DNA of 15,144 nt from Methanothrix sp. (GCA_012798025.1 JAAZNX010000123.1:1-15144), one strand, 5' to 3'. Positions 1 through 7,057 are shown, counted from the stretch's first letter. The notes: generated from the letters alone by a model not told the origin. Made by a program: numbers and translations.

Positions 1-519
1 AGAGCCACTGTAGCAGTGAAATACGACCTTGTCCAGATGCTTGACCATGTCCAGGGCCTGTTGCTCTGCATCCCTTGAGTGGATCACGAGGGGCAGATTC
101 TGGGATTTTGCCAGCTCAATCACCTTGCAAAAGACCTGAGCTTGACGCTCCCTTCCGGTTGCATCTTTGCAGTGGTAGTAATCCAGTCCGGCCTCACCGA
201 TGCCAACCGCCTGGCTGGCATTATCTTTTATCTGCGCTAGCAATTTGTTGAGATCGCCTTCGGAGAGGCCATCTAATGTGTTTGGGGACAGCCCAAGGGT
301 GACGAGGATGAAATCATACTTCTTCGCCAGCTCCAAGGACCTGCGATTGGTGGAATAGTCCACGCCCGAGTTTATCATCAGGACAACGCCCGAGTCTCTT
401 GCTCTCTGCAATACTGCATCGCGGTCTTTATTGAATTGCTTGAAGTCAAGATGGCAGTGCGAATCGATTACTCCCTGTACTGATTCATTCAACGGTGTCG
501 TTCCTCCAGAGGTGTCCAT
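1..519 (-). CDS. TatD-family metal-dependent hydrolase (3' end cut by window edge)
   Basis: N-terminal 173 codons of a TatD/YcfH-type amidohydrolase, a TIM-barrel enzyme family with metal-dependent DNase activity; the reading frame runs off the left edge without a stop. Family motifs visible are the HxH metal site in DSHCHLD (about residues 19-25), GEAGLDYY with its conserved glutamate, the histidine in IHSRD, and FHCYSGS at the window edge. The start is uncertain. ATG at 519 has no clear ribosome site. TTG at 492 lies ten bases behind GGAGG and would give a start nine codons shorter, closer to the usual beginning of this family just before the HxH motif. The protein is cytoplasmic, with no signal peptide. 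The upstream neighbour is a dead transposase, so the promoter lies in 520-591. Confidence 0.9.
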   Translation of the reverse strand, partial: MDTSGGTTPLNESVQGVIDSHCHLDFKQFNKDRDAVLQRARDSGVVLMINSGVDYSTNRRSLELAKKYDFILVTLGLSPNTLDGLSEGDLNKLLAQIKDNASQAVGIGEAGLDYYHCKDATGRERQAQVFCKVIELAKSQNLPLVIHSRDAEQQALDMVKHLDKVVFHCYSGS

Positions 520-591
520 CGATTTGCGATATGGGTTCTTGAGTAAGAAATAGATTTGGGTCAGTTCTCTTTTGTAGGTCGTGTACTCGTA

Positions 592-1404
592 TCATTGAAG
601 AGGCACCCTGAATAGCATTAATTCTTCGATCGTCCAGATGCGATCGACAAGTCCTTCAGCCATCGCGGGGATCCTCTGCATCCATCGTCGATGCTTCTGC
701 CTCGATGGCTTCGGTAGCTTTCGATAATCAGGGGAGTGGCGTTGCTTTTTAGCCTGGATACGAAGTATTCGCCGTTTTCCTTGATTTGGATGAAGACCTG
801 ATGCTTATAAAATCCTAGATCGATAAGCGGGATGCGATCCTTTATCCATGGTCCTATCTTGAGCATCTTCAGTTCATTGGTGTTTTCAGAGAACAATGCC
901 ATGCTCTTTGGACCATTAGCTATGGCACTGGTCAATGCCGCAACCTTGACGCAAGCTGCCACTTTGCGTGACCCTGGTAGCTGGCCAGATATCAGCCAGC
1001 TTTTCGTGCGACCTTATGATGGTGCTATCCTGGATCAATACGTCTTCGAAAGGCGATAGTCGATCACCGAAGGTTCGACAGGGCTCTTGAGCCAGATGTT
1101 CAAGGCCATGAGATACTCATTCGCGGAAGAAGGATACTAGTTCAGGCGTAAAGCGATAGTACCAGCTGCTATCACTTAAAATCAGATTCGAAGTAGATTC
1201 ATAGTTGCGCTTCAGACCAGCAAGGGTTCGCTGCAGAAATGTCCCATAACCAATAGCCAGCGTCCAGAACATGATCACGGGATCGATCTTGCGCTTTATC
1301 AGTCCTGTCTCTTTTGCTTTATCTCGGAGCCATTCTGGTGGAAATAGCTCACAAAGCATCCGCTCAATCAGATTTCTGTCATCGAATGAATGATGCCTGG
1401 GCAA
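592..1404 (-). pseudogene. IS4-family transposase, frameshifted and deleted (copy 1)
   Basis: Remnant of a DDE transposase. An N-terminal piece (1404-1117) contains AKETGLIKRKIDPVIMFWTL, typical of archaeal IS4-family enzymes. It passes through a shifted frame carrying FEDVLIQDSTIIRSHEKLAD, which includes the first catalytic Asp region, and returns in frame from 962 with ANGPKSMALFSEN and IPLIDLGFYKHQVF (second Asp region) plus YFVSRLKSNA. After about residue 230 the normal C-terminal half is missing. A last piece in another frame ends with WTIEELMLFRV and a stop at 592, which looks like the original C-terminus joined by an internal deletion. At least two frameshifts make it non-functional. 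A diverged sister copy lies at 3325-3595 on the same strand. Confidence 0.82.
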
Positions 1405-1547
1405 CTCAATCTACTCCACTTCATATCCAAGAGAGTCTCTATAATATTTATATGTTATTAACCGGGCGATCTTTACACTCATATAACTTGGATTGCATCA
1501 AAAGAGAGGATTGCTATATAAAGCAAGACTTAACCGATGACATATGA

Positions 1548-1697
1548 ATTGCGGTTTATAGAACCCTCAAGAGTGGTGAACCTTTCGTTGATCAGGGGAC
1601 TGAGGCGGTTTACCAGCGGAATTTAGAGGCAAGACAGCAGCCTGCTATACGATTACTGGAGAGATCGGAGTACGCTGTGGCCAGGGCTTCTGCTTAG
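1548..1697 (+). pseudogene. Open 49-codon stretch resembling a transposase C-terminal tail
   Basis: The frame between stops contains VYRTLKSGEPFVDQGTEAV and then a basic Arg/Glu-rich helix ending at a TAG. The pattern 'repeated aliphatic residues, K-x-GEPFVD-x-G, then an amphipathic basic helix' resembles the extreme C-terminus of some transposases, but I cannot name a family with certainty. There is no start codon or ribosome site, so it is not an expressed gene on its own. It sits in a region already full of transposon remains. Confidence 0.28.
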
Positions 1698-1746
1698 AAC
1701 AGTAGCATTTTCGTACCATGGAGATAATGCAACTGGCATCTCGTTT

Positions 1747-1797
1747 AAAAAAATCGCAATGCGAACCTCAACTCGTTGCTTGGTGTTGAGGGTGCAT
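1747..1797 (-). terminator. Hairpin followed by T7 on the minus strand
   Basis: CCTCAAC (1766-1772) pairs with GTTGAGG (1785-1791). The stem extends outward through ATGC (1759-1762) pairing with GCAT (1794-1797) after a small internal loop. Read on the minus strand, the structure is followed by GCGA and seven T residues (complement of A7 at 1747-1753), the form of an intrinsic terminator. No annotated minus-strand gene ends here. It may end a short minus-strand RNA starting near 1830, or stop read-through into the IS4 remnant. Confidence 0.38.
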
Positions 1798-1853
1798 TTC
1801 ACATTTGCATCCATCCTGTTGACAAAAGCAGAGAATATTATTTACAAATATTG

Positions 1854-1866
1854 GTATATAAAAGAG
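1854..1866 (+). promoter_or_regulatory. TATA-box-like sequence upstream of the regulator gene
   Basis: GGTATATAAAAGAG is a strong match to an archaeal TATA box. On the plus strand it would start a transcript near 1885 and leave a leader of about 120 bases before the GTG at 2008. Read on the minus strand it is also TATA-like (CTTTTATATACC) and could drive a short RNA ending at the T7 run near 1747. A 14-base identical string occurs again at 7017-7030. Direction and use are not settled by the sequence. Confidence 0.35.
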
Positions 1867-2007
1867 ATGCAGTCAGAATTATCAAACCTATGCTATGTTA
1901 TTTCCGATAAGTATTAATATTGTTTTGCATAACAATCTCTATCTAATTGTGATGTACTAATGGTATAGAAGCCTTTTAAGACTAAAACGAAGGGAGAATA
2001 GATAGAT

Positions 2008-2310
2008 GTGGCGAAGTATAGACCTGCAATCAAGATCGTCCTTAAAATACTTGAATGCATATCCAAAAACCAAGCCAAGGGTCGTGCATTAAAGACACAC
2101 GTCATCCAGTGCGCTAACCTGAAGACAACCTCTGCAGAAAAATACATAAAAATGCTAAAAGATGCAGGTTACATCGAGGAGAAGAGGGAAAACTGGGGAG
2201 AACGGGAAGTCATCGTATACGAAATGACGTCTTTGGGAAGGGAAAGGTTCAATTGGTTCAGGAGAATAAATGATGAACTCTTTGTGTCAGGTGATGAGAT
2301 GGAGCAGTGA
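2008..2310 (+). CDS. Archaeal winged-helix transcriptional regulator
   Basis: A 100-residue protein with the layout of small archaeal winged-helix DNA-binding proteins. Helices come first, then LKTTSAEKYIKMLKDAGYIE (about residues 48-67) as helix-turn-helix and recognition helix. A beta-wing follows, with charged EKRENWGEREVIVYEMTS and then LGRERFNWFRRINDEL as the C-terminal helix. This resembles the HTH_45 / MarR-like fold; no ligand domain is present. The start is GTG at 2008 with an AGGGAG ribosome site about 12 bases upstream; an ATG overlapping it at 2006 leads to a short dead frame. The stop overlaps the region where the next gene begins, so the two are almost certainly co-transcribed. 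It probably controls its own operon and the membrane partner, though the targets are not known. Confidence 0.8.
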   Translation: MAKYRPAIKIVLKILECISKNQAKGRALKTHVIQCANLKTTSAEKYIKMLKDAGYIEEKRENWGEREVIVYEMTSLGRERFNWFRRINDELFVSGDEMEQ

Positions 2311-2315
2311 GATAT

Positions 2316-2654
2316 ATGTCAAACATGACATTTACTGATTCCGCGTATCAAGCGATTGAGCAAGCAGAAAAGAGAAAAAAGCAGCTGATGTATATTATGC
2401 TTGGTTGCCTTTTAACGTCGCTTCCGGGCTTGGGCATCAATGCCTTCATCTTCATGGCAGGTTCTAATCAGAAAGGAAGTTCAGTTGACAATTATCTGGC
2501 GTTGATTTCTGTTCTGATTGTGATTTGTCTTGTCATTATGGTTATTGGAATACATAAGTTTATTCTGCTAAGAAACTTGAGGCACAAGCTCAATCAGGTG
2601 GAGTTGCTGGAAGAAACAATATATAATGAGGTTTTAAAAACCGGTGGGGCGTAA
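2316..2654 (+). CDS. Small membrane protein with two helices, partner of the upstream regulator
   Basis: About 112 residues; family not recognised. After a charged N-terminus (SAYQAIEQAEKRKKQ) come two hydrophobic segments, LMYIMLGCLLTSLPGLGINA and LALISVLIVICLVIMVIGIH. They are separated by a short Ser/Gly/Asn-rich loop and followed by a basic, coiled-coil-like tail (LLRNLRHKLNQVELLEET). ATG at 2316 is favoured because GGAG at 2301-2304, inside the end of the regulator gene, lies eleven bases upstream. A GTG at 2307 overlaps the regulator's stop but would leave almost no spacing, and ATG 2325 is a further possibility. The tight coupling suggests a regulator plus membrane sensor or effector pair. 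This is inferred from gene order only. Confidence 0.75.
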   Translation: MSNMTFTDSAYQAIEQAEKRKKQLMYIMLGCLLTSLPGLGINAFIFMAGSNQKGSSVDNYLALISVLIVICLVIMVIGIHKFILLRNLRHKLNQVELLEETIYNEVLKTGGA

Positions 2655-3007
2655 ATTTTACTTAAAAGAGGTTTCTGAAGCATTATAAATCCTTCCACAA
2701 AGCAAAGGATAGGTTAAGTCGTTTCAAGGACCTTTGTTATATCACATTTCGCTACCGAAATCGCCTCAAAACATATATATATCAATGTCGCACATCCAAA
2801 TGTAGGATAGATCAATTTGGACCGATACTTGCCTTATTTGATCTATTCTTTCCCCTAATTATACCCTGCATGTCTCTCCTTAGATGTAGTATTTTTCGCA
2901 CCCTAGGACAAATAAACTAATAAACAATTTTAATTTGTTCGGCTCTTCGCTATTTTCTGTGGGTAGCTGGTTAAGTCTTCATAGCAACTCATGCTAGGAA
3001 GTTAGTC
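2655..3007. other. AT-rich intergenic stretch, no gene seen
   Basis: This region separates the regulator/membrane-protein operon from the ISL3-type fragment. A short inverted repeat, ATCCTT (2689-2694) with AAGGAT (2705-2710), lies just after the operon and could be part of a terminator, but lacks a clear T-run. Several TATA-like runs, such as the ACATATATATATC around 2768-2780, occur with no downstream gene. No credible coding frame is visible on either strand. Confidence 0.5.
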
Positions 3008-3133
3008 GTGTCCCTCTCACAGGAAGCTCTCTTCAAAATGGCATTGAATCTCGATGACCAGTGGTACATCAAGCAAATAGATTTCAGTGCCGAAGAAAAG
3101 CAACTCGGTATTCATGCGTGTGTCTTCGGTTAA
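3008..3133 (+). pseudogene. N-terminal fragment of an ISL3-type transposase
   Basis: A 41-codon open frame from GTG (or ATG at 3038) to TAA reads LSQEALFKMALNLDDQWYIK followed by QIDFSAEEKQLGIHACVF. This matches the usual beginning of ISL3-family transposases, in which a short helix ending in L-x-L is followed by a D/E-x-W-Y-V/I motif and then F-x-x-E-x-x-x-L-x-I. The zinc-finger and DDE parts do not follow, so only the first part of the gene remains. The family assignment rests on this short stretch. Confidence 0.5.
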
Positions 3134-3324
3134 GACCACAATCCCTCCCTAAATCGTTCCCTATTGACATGTGGATCTGGTGCCTCACTTGAATACACAT
3201 TTAAGACTGTGGAGAAATATTGTTCAATTCCTATATATTCCAATATCGCAGATAAGAGGCGTGAGGGATTTTGGACAAAGATATTGCACCATCTCAATTG
3301 GGTAAAACGAACTATTTTGGCGCC

Positions 3325-3595
3325 AGGATTCATTTTTCTGGGAGCATCGAAATGCTTTTAGGACCATTGGCTACCGCACTCGTCAAAAATGATGCTTTGA
3401 CGCCCGCCGCAGCTCTCTTGGAACGAGTGGCCGGCCGCTTGTCGGCAAGGCTCTCATGAAGTCGAATGATAGTGCTATCTTGTATCATTACGTCTCGAAA
3501 GGTGGCTAGACGTTCACCTAAAATCCTACTTGGTTTTCCTTTGCCATAGCTCTAATCCATTTAGGTTCAAACATATTGGTAAGCTCTAGCTCAAC
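3325..3595 (-). pseudogene. IS4-family transposase remnant (copy 2, internally deleted)
   Basis: A diverged partial copy of the element at 592-1404. On the minus strand an N-terminal scrap, ELTNMFEPKWIRAMAKE, corresponds to LCELFPPEWLRDKAKE of copy 1. It is followed directly by RLATFRDVMIQDSTIIRLHE, SLADKRPATRSKRAAAGVKA and SAVANGPKSISML, matching the first catalytic Asp region and beyond. Roughly 100 codons between the two pieces are missing and the frame shifts at the join. The fragment ends soon after SISML, before the second Asp motif. It lies in the same orientation as copy 1, with the regulator/membrane-protein operon between them. Confidence 0.75.
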
Positions 3596-3799
3596 AATAC
3601 CTTTCCCCCCACTGTGATACCCCTTTTGGCATGCTAATCCCCTGGATTATATAAGATAAAGTGTATTCTATATAAATCTTATTAAATTGACTATTACTAT
3701 TGATAAATTAATCAAAAATCTATAACGATTCTGGTATAAATTATCTGCTAACCGATGACGCATGCGAAATGAACTTGAGGATGGATGCCTGGAGCACGA
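3596..3799. other. AT-rich spacer with overlapping inverted repeats at its right end
   Basis: No gene is seen. The spacer contains TATA-like runs (around 3645-3680) and, at its right edge, GGATGCCT (3783-3790). This can pair with AGGCATCC (3806-3813) inside the end of the next gene. Within that gene, GGAGGCA (3804-3810) can instead pair with TGCCTCC (3814-3820). The two hairpins exclude each other. They lie at the 3' end of the minus-strand operon and may mark its terminator, though no long T-run follows. Confidence 0.4.
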
Positions 3800-4792
3800 T
3801 CATGGAGGCATCCTGCCTCCTGTCAGTGCTATTATCCCATTGGCTGTCCACTCAAAGGAAAAACCCTCGCTATCCTTTTTCCACCATATAGAGCCATCAT
3901 CCTGCTGGAGGCTTAGCAGATGGCCGATAGGATCGTAGGATTCCTTCTTCCATGATCTGGGATTTTGGCCTGCAGCATTGAGGGCCATGATAACCCAGCC
4001 ATCGGTAGCAGCGTTAGATCCAAGTGATGAGAACCCTCCGTCTGCATTTTGCTCTGATGAAAGATACTGCAAACCTTTCTTGACCACATCAGAGTCCTTA
4101 TCTTCGCCTCCGCTTATCAGCGCGCATAAGATTATGCTCGTCGTGTCTGGATCCTCGCCGCTTGCGCCCCCGTTCCAGACCCAACCACCCTTGGCAGTCT
4201 GCATACGCTTCAGGTGATCGAGAGCACTATTCACCTCATTTGAATGAGACTCATTGCATGCGGCAAGGGCGATTACGATCCATGCATCATCCCAGATGTA
4301 GTTCTCTTTGCCTACCTCACCGTCGGGGCGGCAGTAGCTTTTCAAGATTTGTACGTAGTTTTTGCCTTTGATATCCATGGGATCCAGGCCAACCGATGCG
4401 AGGGCAGTCACGTATCGCCCTACCTGGGCTTCGACATTGCTTAAATTGTCGAGTTCTGCCTGATTCTCCATCAGGTAATCGAGAGGGCTCTTCCCGTTCT
4501 TGGCGAAATCCGACATGTTTTTGCCTGCAGACGCAAAGGCAACGATAGCTAGGGCAGTATCTTTTATGTTGCTCTCCGATTCTGGATCTGATCCAAAGCC
4601 CCCATCCTCGTTCTGGCAGGAAGATAGATAATTTATTGCAGAAACTACTGGGCCATCCGACATTGAAAGAAGTCCTAATTCCGCAGAGTCATTGATGGCT
4701 GCCGGGTTCTCCTCTGAGGTACCGTCAATAGTTCCCGTTGCTATGGCGAGAAACACAACTGAGGCAAGGACTGACCCCAACAATCTAATCAT
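3800..4792 (-). CDS. Secreted alpha/alpha-barrel protein with prenyltransferase/squalene-cyclase-type repeats
   Basis: A 330-residue exported protein. It begins with a signal peptide (MIRLLGSVLASVVFLAIATG) and then carries repeated helical units of the prenyltransferase/terpene-cyclase alpha6/alpha6-barrel superfamily. Repeat hallmarks are SCQNEDGGFGSDP (about residues 58-70), MQTAKGGWVWNGG, SEQNADGGFSSLG and LQQDDGSIWW. Each is followed by a helix such as DTALAIVAFASAG, DTTSIILCALISG, DGWVIMALNAAG and WTANGIIALTGG. The enzymatic DxDD motif of squalene cyclases and the zinc ligands of protein prenyltransferases are not evident, so a binding rather than catalytic role is likely. The same fold forms the alpha domain of intrinsic factor and transcobalamin. 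The gene follows the DUF4430 gene after 13 bases with its own GAGGG ribosome site, so the two form an operon. A corrinoid or other ligand-binding role is inferred. Confidence 0.85.
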   Translation of the reverse strand: MIRLLGSVLASVVFLAIATGTIDGTSEENPAAINDSAELGLLSMSDGPVVSAINYLSSCQNEDGGFGSDPESESNIKDTALAIVAFASAGKNMSDFAKNGKSPLDYLMENQAELDNLSNVEAQVGRYVTALASVGLDPMDIKGKNYVQILKSYCRPDGEVGKENYIWDDAWIVIALAACNESHSNEVNSALDHLKRMQTAKGGWVWNGGASGEDPDTTSIILCALISGGEDKDSDVVKKGLQYLSSEQNADGGFSSLGSNAATDGWVIMALNAAGQNPRSWKKESYDPIGHLLSLQQDDGSIWWKKDSEGFSFEWTANGIIALTGGRMPP

Positions 4793-4805
4793 GTCATCCC
4801 TCGTT

Positions 4806-6326
4806 TTATGCCTTCGAACTGGCCTTCTTGCCGATCAATACTGGAGCTGCAGTATTTTTGCAGGAGCAATCGAAGATGCCCTTGGCAGAATGTCCAGTCT
4901 GATCTGCCTTAGTCATATTGAACCATCCACCGCTGCAGCATGGTAAAAGCTCGTAATCCTCGTAGGTGGATTCATTCTCGCAGTAATCTTCACAATACTC
5001 CCCGCAATAGTCTTCGCAGTAATCTTCGCTATATCCTTCGTCCTCCATGCAATGCTTTTTACAATTCCATTTGCATTCCTCTTCGCAATCCGTTTCATCG
5101 TTTCCACCCATGGGGAGAAAACCTCTTCGGGATATCAGGAAGTTGCCGATGTAGGTCTCAATAGACTCTTCCTTAGGCTGAGCCTTTTCTTTCCAGTCCA
5201 AAAAGGCCTCGTCCTCAAGAGTGCGTGCAGACAGTTCAGCTATTCCCTGAAAGTCTGCCGTGAAAGAGTAATTGATTCCTCTGGTATTGTTATAGTAGCT
5301 CATTTTCTTAAGGAAATCCAGCTGGCGGTATCTCTCTGAAGATTCAGTGGCTTCACGATAATTCTTTTGATATGTGCTGTCCTCGTAATTGGATTTGTAG
5401 CTAAGAACCCGGTTATAAGCTTTAACAGTTGTCGGATTGTACTTCATTTCCGTGGATTCGCTGAGGTCTATTCCACTCGGTCTCTGCTTGACAATTTTCT
5501 CAGCATCGTAGCTTCCAGATCCCTTTTGGTAAACCTTTGTCGAGCGTGCGGGATATTTTCCACCATAGTTTTCAAAGTAGGATCGGCACGAGCAAAATCC
5601 CTCGCCACTGATCGACGAGGCTTCGTCGTATTTTATATTTCCTCTCTTCGCCCCTTCACCTGTAACGCTGCAGATGTATGGGCCTCCAGCACCGCACTGG
5701 ATATAAGGAAGGCCATAAAAGTGATACGTGGCTACATACCCGCCCTTCTCTGCGGCTACGCAATAATAGGCGTCATATTCGAGGGTGATCTCCTCTGTGT
5801 ATCCGTTGCTGCCTGTATCGAAGGTCTCATTGCCAATGGTTACCGTCGCGCCTGCTGATGGGCGATCATAGCCACCATATGAGTAAGCTGATTTTTCCAT
5901 TACTTTGACCCTGAAGCCTTCGCCTTTGGTCACAACATCCGGAACCTCAGCAAGATACAGGATTCCTGCTGTCGGCCCGCCATTGTTTGGCCCTATGAAC
6001 TGGAGGTGATCGCCATCGTCTATGTAGTAACTGTTGACGCCTACATCGGACTCTGCACCGTTTACATAAAATGCAGGCCCCCAGCTTCCACCGCATCCTG
6101 CGATGCTATTTATAAAAATCCAGTCACCATAGTTAGTAGGAACATAGCCCACATCGCTGGCCTTGATGGCGTCCCATGCTGTGGGATTCGAACCTGTAAC
6201 CGTCACTGCGTTGTCGTAGACTACACAGCCATTACAAAAAACAGTTATCTGGACTGTTACCTCTGCTGATGCTGTTGTGAGTGTAAGTAAAAAAACGCAA
6301 AATAGCGCCAAAGCCAAATGTTTCAT
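4806..6326 (-). CDS. Secreted DUF4430 (transcobalamin-like beta domain) protein with cysteine-rich tail
   Basis: A 506-residue exported protein. Residues 1-21 form a signal peptide ending in TTASA. Residues about 23-115 are a DUF4430 domain, the fold of the C-terminal domain of intrinsic factor/transcobalamin: NYGDWIFINSIAGCGGSWGP, then AFYVNG, VGVNSYYIDDGDHLQFIG. Residues about 128-215 look like a second beta-sandwich (PSAGATVTIGNETF, GYTEEITLEYD). Residues 230-400 are a Tyr/Ser/Lys-rich, probably extended region. The tail has cysteines at 414, 418, 422, 426 and again at 437, 441, 445, 449, that is CX3CX3CX3C twice, rich in Glu/Asp/Tyr, then CC (463-464) and CSC (487-489). No membrane anchor is visible. 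A GAGGT ribosome site lies eight bases before the ATG. It is first gene of an operon with the alpha/alpha-barrel protein. The ligand is not known; metal or corrinoid binding is inferred. Confidence 0.85.
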   Translation of the reverse strand: MKHLALALFCVFLLTLTTASAEVTVQITVFCNGCVVYDNAVTVTGSNPTAWDAIKASDVGYVPTNYGDWIFINSIAGCGGSWGPAFYVNGAESDVGVNSYYIDDGDHLQFIGPNNGGPTAGILYLAEVPDVVTKGEGFRVKVMEKSAYSYGGYDRPSAGATVTIGNETFDTGSNGYTEEITLEYDAYYCVAAEKGGYVATYHFYGLPYIQCGAGGPYICSVTGEGAKRGNIKYDEASSISGEGFCSCRSYFENYGGKYPARSTKVYQKGSGSYDAEKIVKQRPSGIDLSESTEMKYNPTTVKAYNRVLSYKSNYEDSTYQKNYREATESSERYRQLDFLKKMSYYNNTRGINYSFTADFQGIAELSARTLEDEAFLDWKEKAQPKEESIETYIGNFLISRRGFLPMGGNDETDCEEECKWNCKKHCMEDEGYSEDYCEDYCGEYCEDYCENESTYEDYELLPCCSGGWFNMTKADQTGHSAKGIFDCSCKNTAAPVLIGKKASSKA

Positions 6327-6386
6327 CCCTCTCTACCTCAAATTAATTTTTGTTAATACAATCTATCTAGATCAAGTTAGAATGAT

Positions 6387-6398
6387 TTTATTTAAACT
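6387..6398 (-). promoter_or_regulatory. Probable TATA box of the DUF4430 operon
   Basis: On the minus strand AGTTTAAATAAA lies about 60 bases before the ATG at 6326. It is preceded by an A-rich run that could act as the BRE. Transcription would begin near 6360 and leave a leader of roughly 35 bases that includes the GAGGT ribosome site. Confidence 0.42.
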
Positions 6399-6530
6399 TT
6401 TTGGATTAAGATTAAAATTAGCATTTTTTGATCATCTAATAAACCAAATAGTGGTGTAAACAAGATATAATATACTAATAATTGCTGTGTTGGTTAACTA
6501 TTTAAACTAGTTAAATATAATAATTATAAC

Positions 6531-6973
6531 ATGACTTACGAGGATAAACGCGATTGGCGCGAATACAATGAGCGATTAGTTAAAAGAGGCTGGTTTTACC
6601 TGAGCACCGATTTTGTGAAGAACTGAGATGATGAACTCAAAAAGATGAACAAGTCCAAGAATGGTCGTCCCTATCGCTATCCATAGACGTTCATACAGTT
6701 TTGTGGTTTGACGTGCACCTTCCTCCATTTGCCATATCGCCAGCTTGAAGGATTTTTGCAGGCATTGAGCGGAATCTGTTCTCGAATTCAAAAAGTATGG
6801 GGTACGATAGCTGGAAAATCGTTCATGGCTATGGCAGGAGGTGGGCTGATGAAAGCGTATTCTCTGCTATTAAGGGAATTTTTGGGGAGACTGTGAGGGC
6901 TACCTCTGCAGAAGGCATGTATTGCGAAGTACGCCGGATGCTCACATTTTATACTATAATTTTAGGCGTATAG
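6531..6973 (+). pseudogene. IS5-type DDE transposase, frameshifted with internal deletion
   Basis: Begins with ATG at 6531 and YNERLVKRGWFYLSTDFVKN, then breaks at a TGA. It continues in another frame with DDELKKMNKSKNGRPYRYP and LPYRQLEGFLQALSG, the N-terminal region of IS5-type transposases. The catalytic core is absent. After the gap the C-terminal end appears: YDSWKIVHGYGRRWADESVF, SAIKGIFGETVRATSAEGM and EVRRMLTFYTIILGV with a stop at 6973. The W-A-x-E-S glutamate region typical of the family reads WADESVFS and is kept. It is dead. Its A+T-rich left flank also serves as upstream sequence of the DUF4430 operon on the other strand. Confidence 0.72.
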
Positions 6974-7016
6974 CATTTTGATGAAGATTTCGAAAAAAAA
7001 TACGGAAATACAAATT

Positions 7017-7030
7017 TATATAAAAGAGAT
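7017..7030 (+). promoter_or_regulatory. TATA-like element repeated from the 1854 site
   Basis: TATATAAAAGAGAT here is identical to 14 bases at the 1854-1870 site, and both are preceded by ACAAAT. On the plus strand it would start RNA near 7050 that runs antisense into the 3' end of the DUF4198 gene. No credible plus-strand gene follows. It may be a relic promoter of the nearby transposon. Confidence 0.25.
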
Positions 7031-7040
7031 TCTCCAACAA

Positions 7041-7057
7041 AGCACTTCCAAAGTGCT
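7041..7057 (-). terminator. Hairpin downstream of the DUF4198 gene
   Basis: AGCACTT (7041-7047) pairs perfectly with AAGTGCT (7051-7057) around a three-base loop, about 90 bases past the stop of the minus-strand DUF4198 gene. On the minus strand the stem runs into TTTGTT and soon CTCTTTT. It could end that transcript. The T-tract is weak, so this is tentative. Confidence 0.35.

Larger units (their letters stand above)
1405..2007. other. Intergenic stretch with possible transposase debris and regulatory signals
   Basis: No intact gene is seen in these 603 bases. The left part is AT-rich and probably includes the lost left flank of the IS4 copy. It contains a 49-codon open stretch without a start codon (1548-1697), a hairpin with a T-run on the minus strand (1747-1797), and a strong TATA-like sequence (1854-1866). 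Each is listed separately. The last 60 bases hold the probable ribosome site (GGGAG near 1992-1996) of the regulator gene that begins at 2008. Confidence 0.6.

Noticed and set aside
3134..3324. Open frames on both strands between the ISL3 fragment and IS4 copy 2
   Set aside because: Neither frame resembles a known protein or has a ribosome site; most likely transposon debris too decayed to assign.
4975..5040. Short repeated DNA units suggesting a CRISPR-like or minisatellite array
   Set aside because: The repetition follows the EDYC codons of the cysteine ladder in frame and has no spacers.
5367..5858. 163-codon open frame on the plus strand
   Set aside because: It lies fully antisense to the DUF4430 gene, whose domains and signal peptide are clear, and its translation has no recognisable motif.
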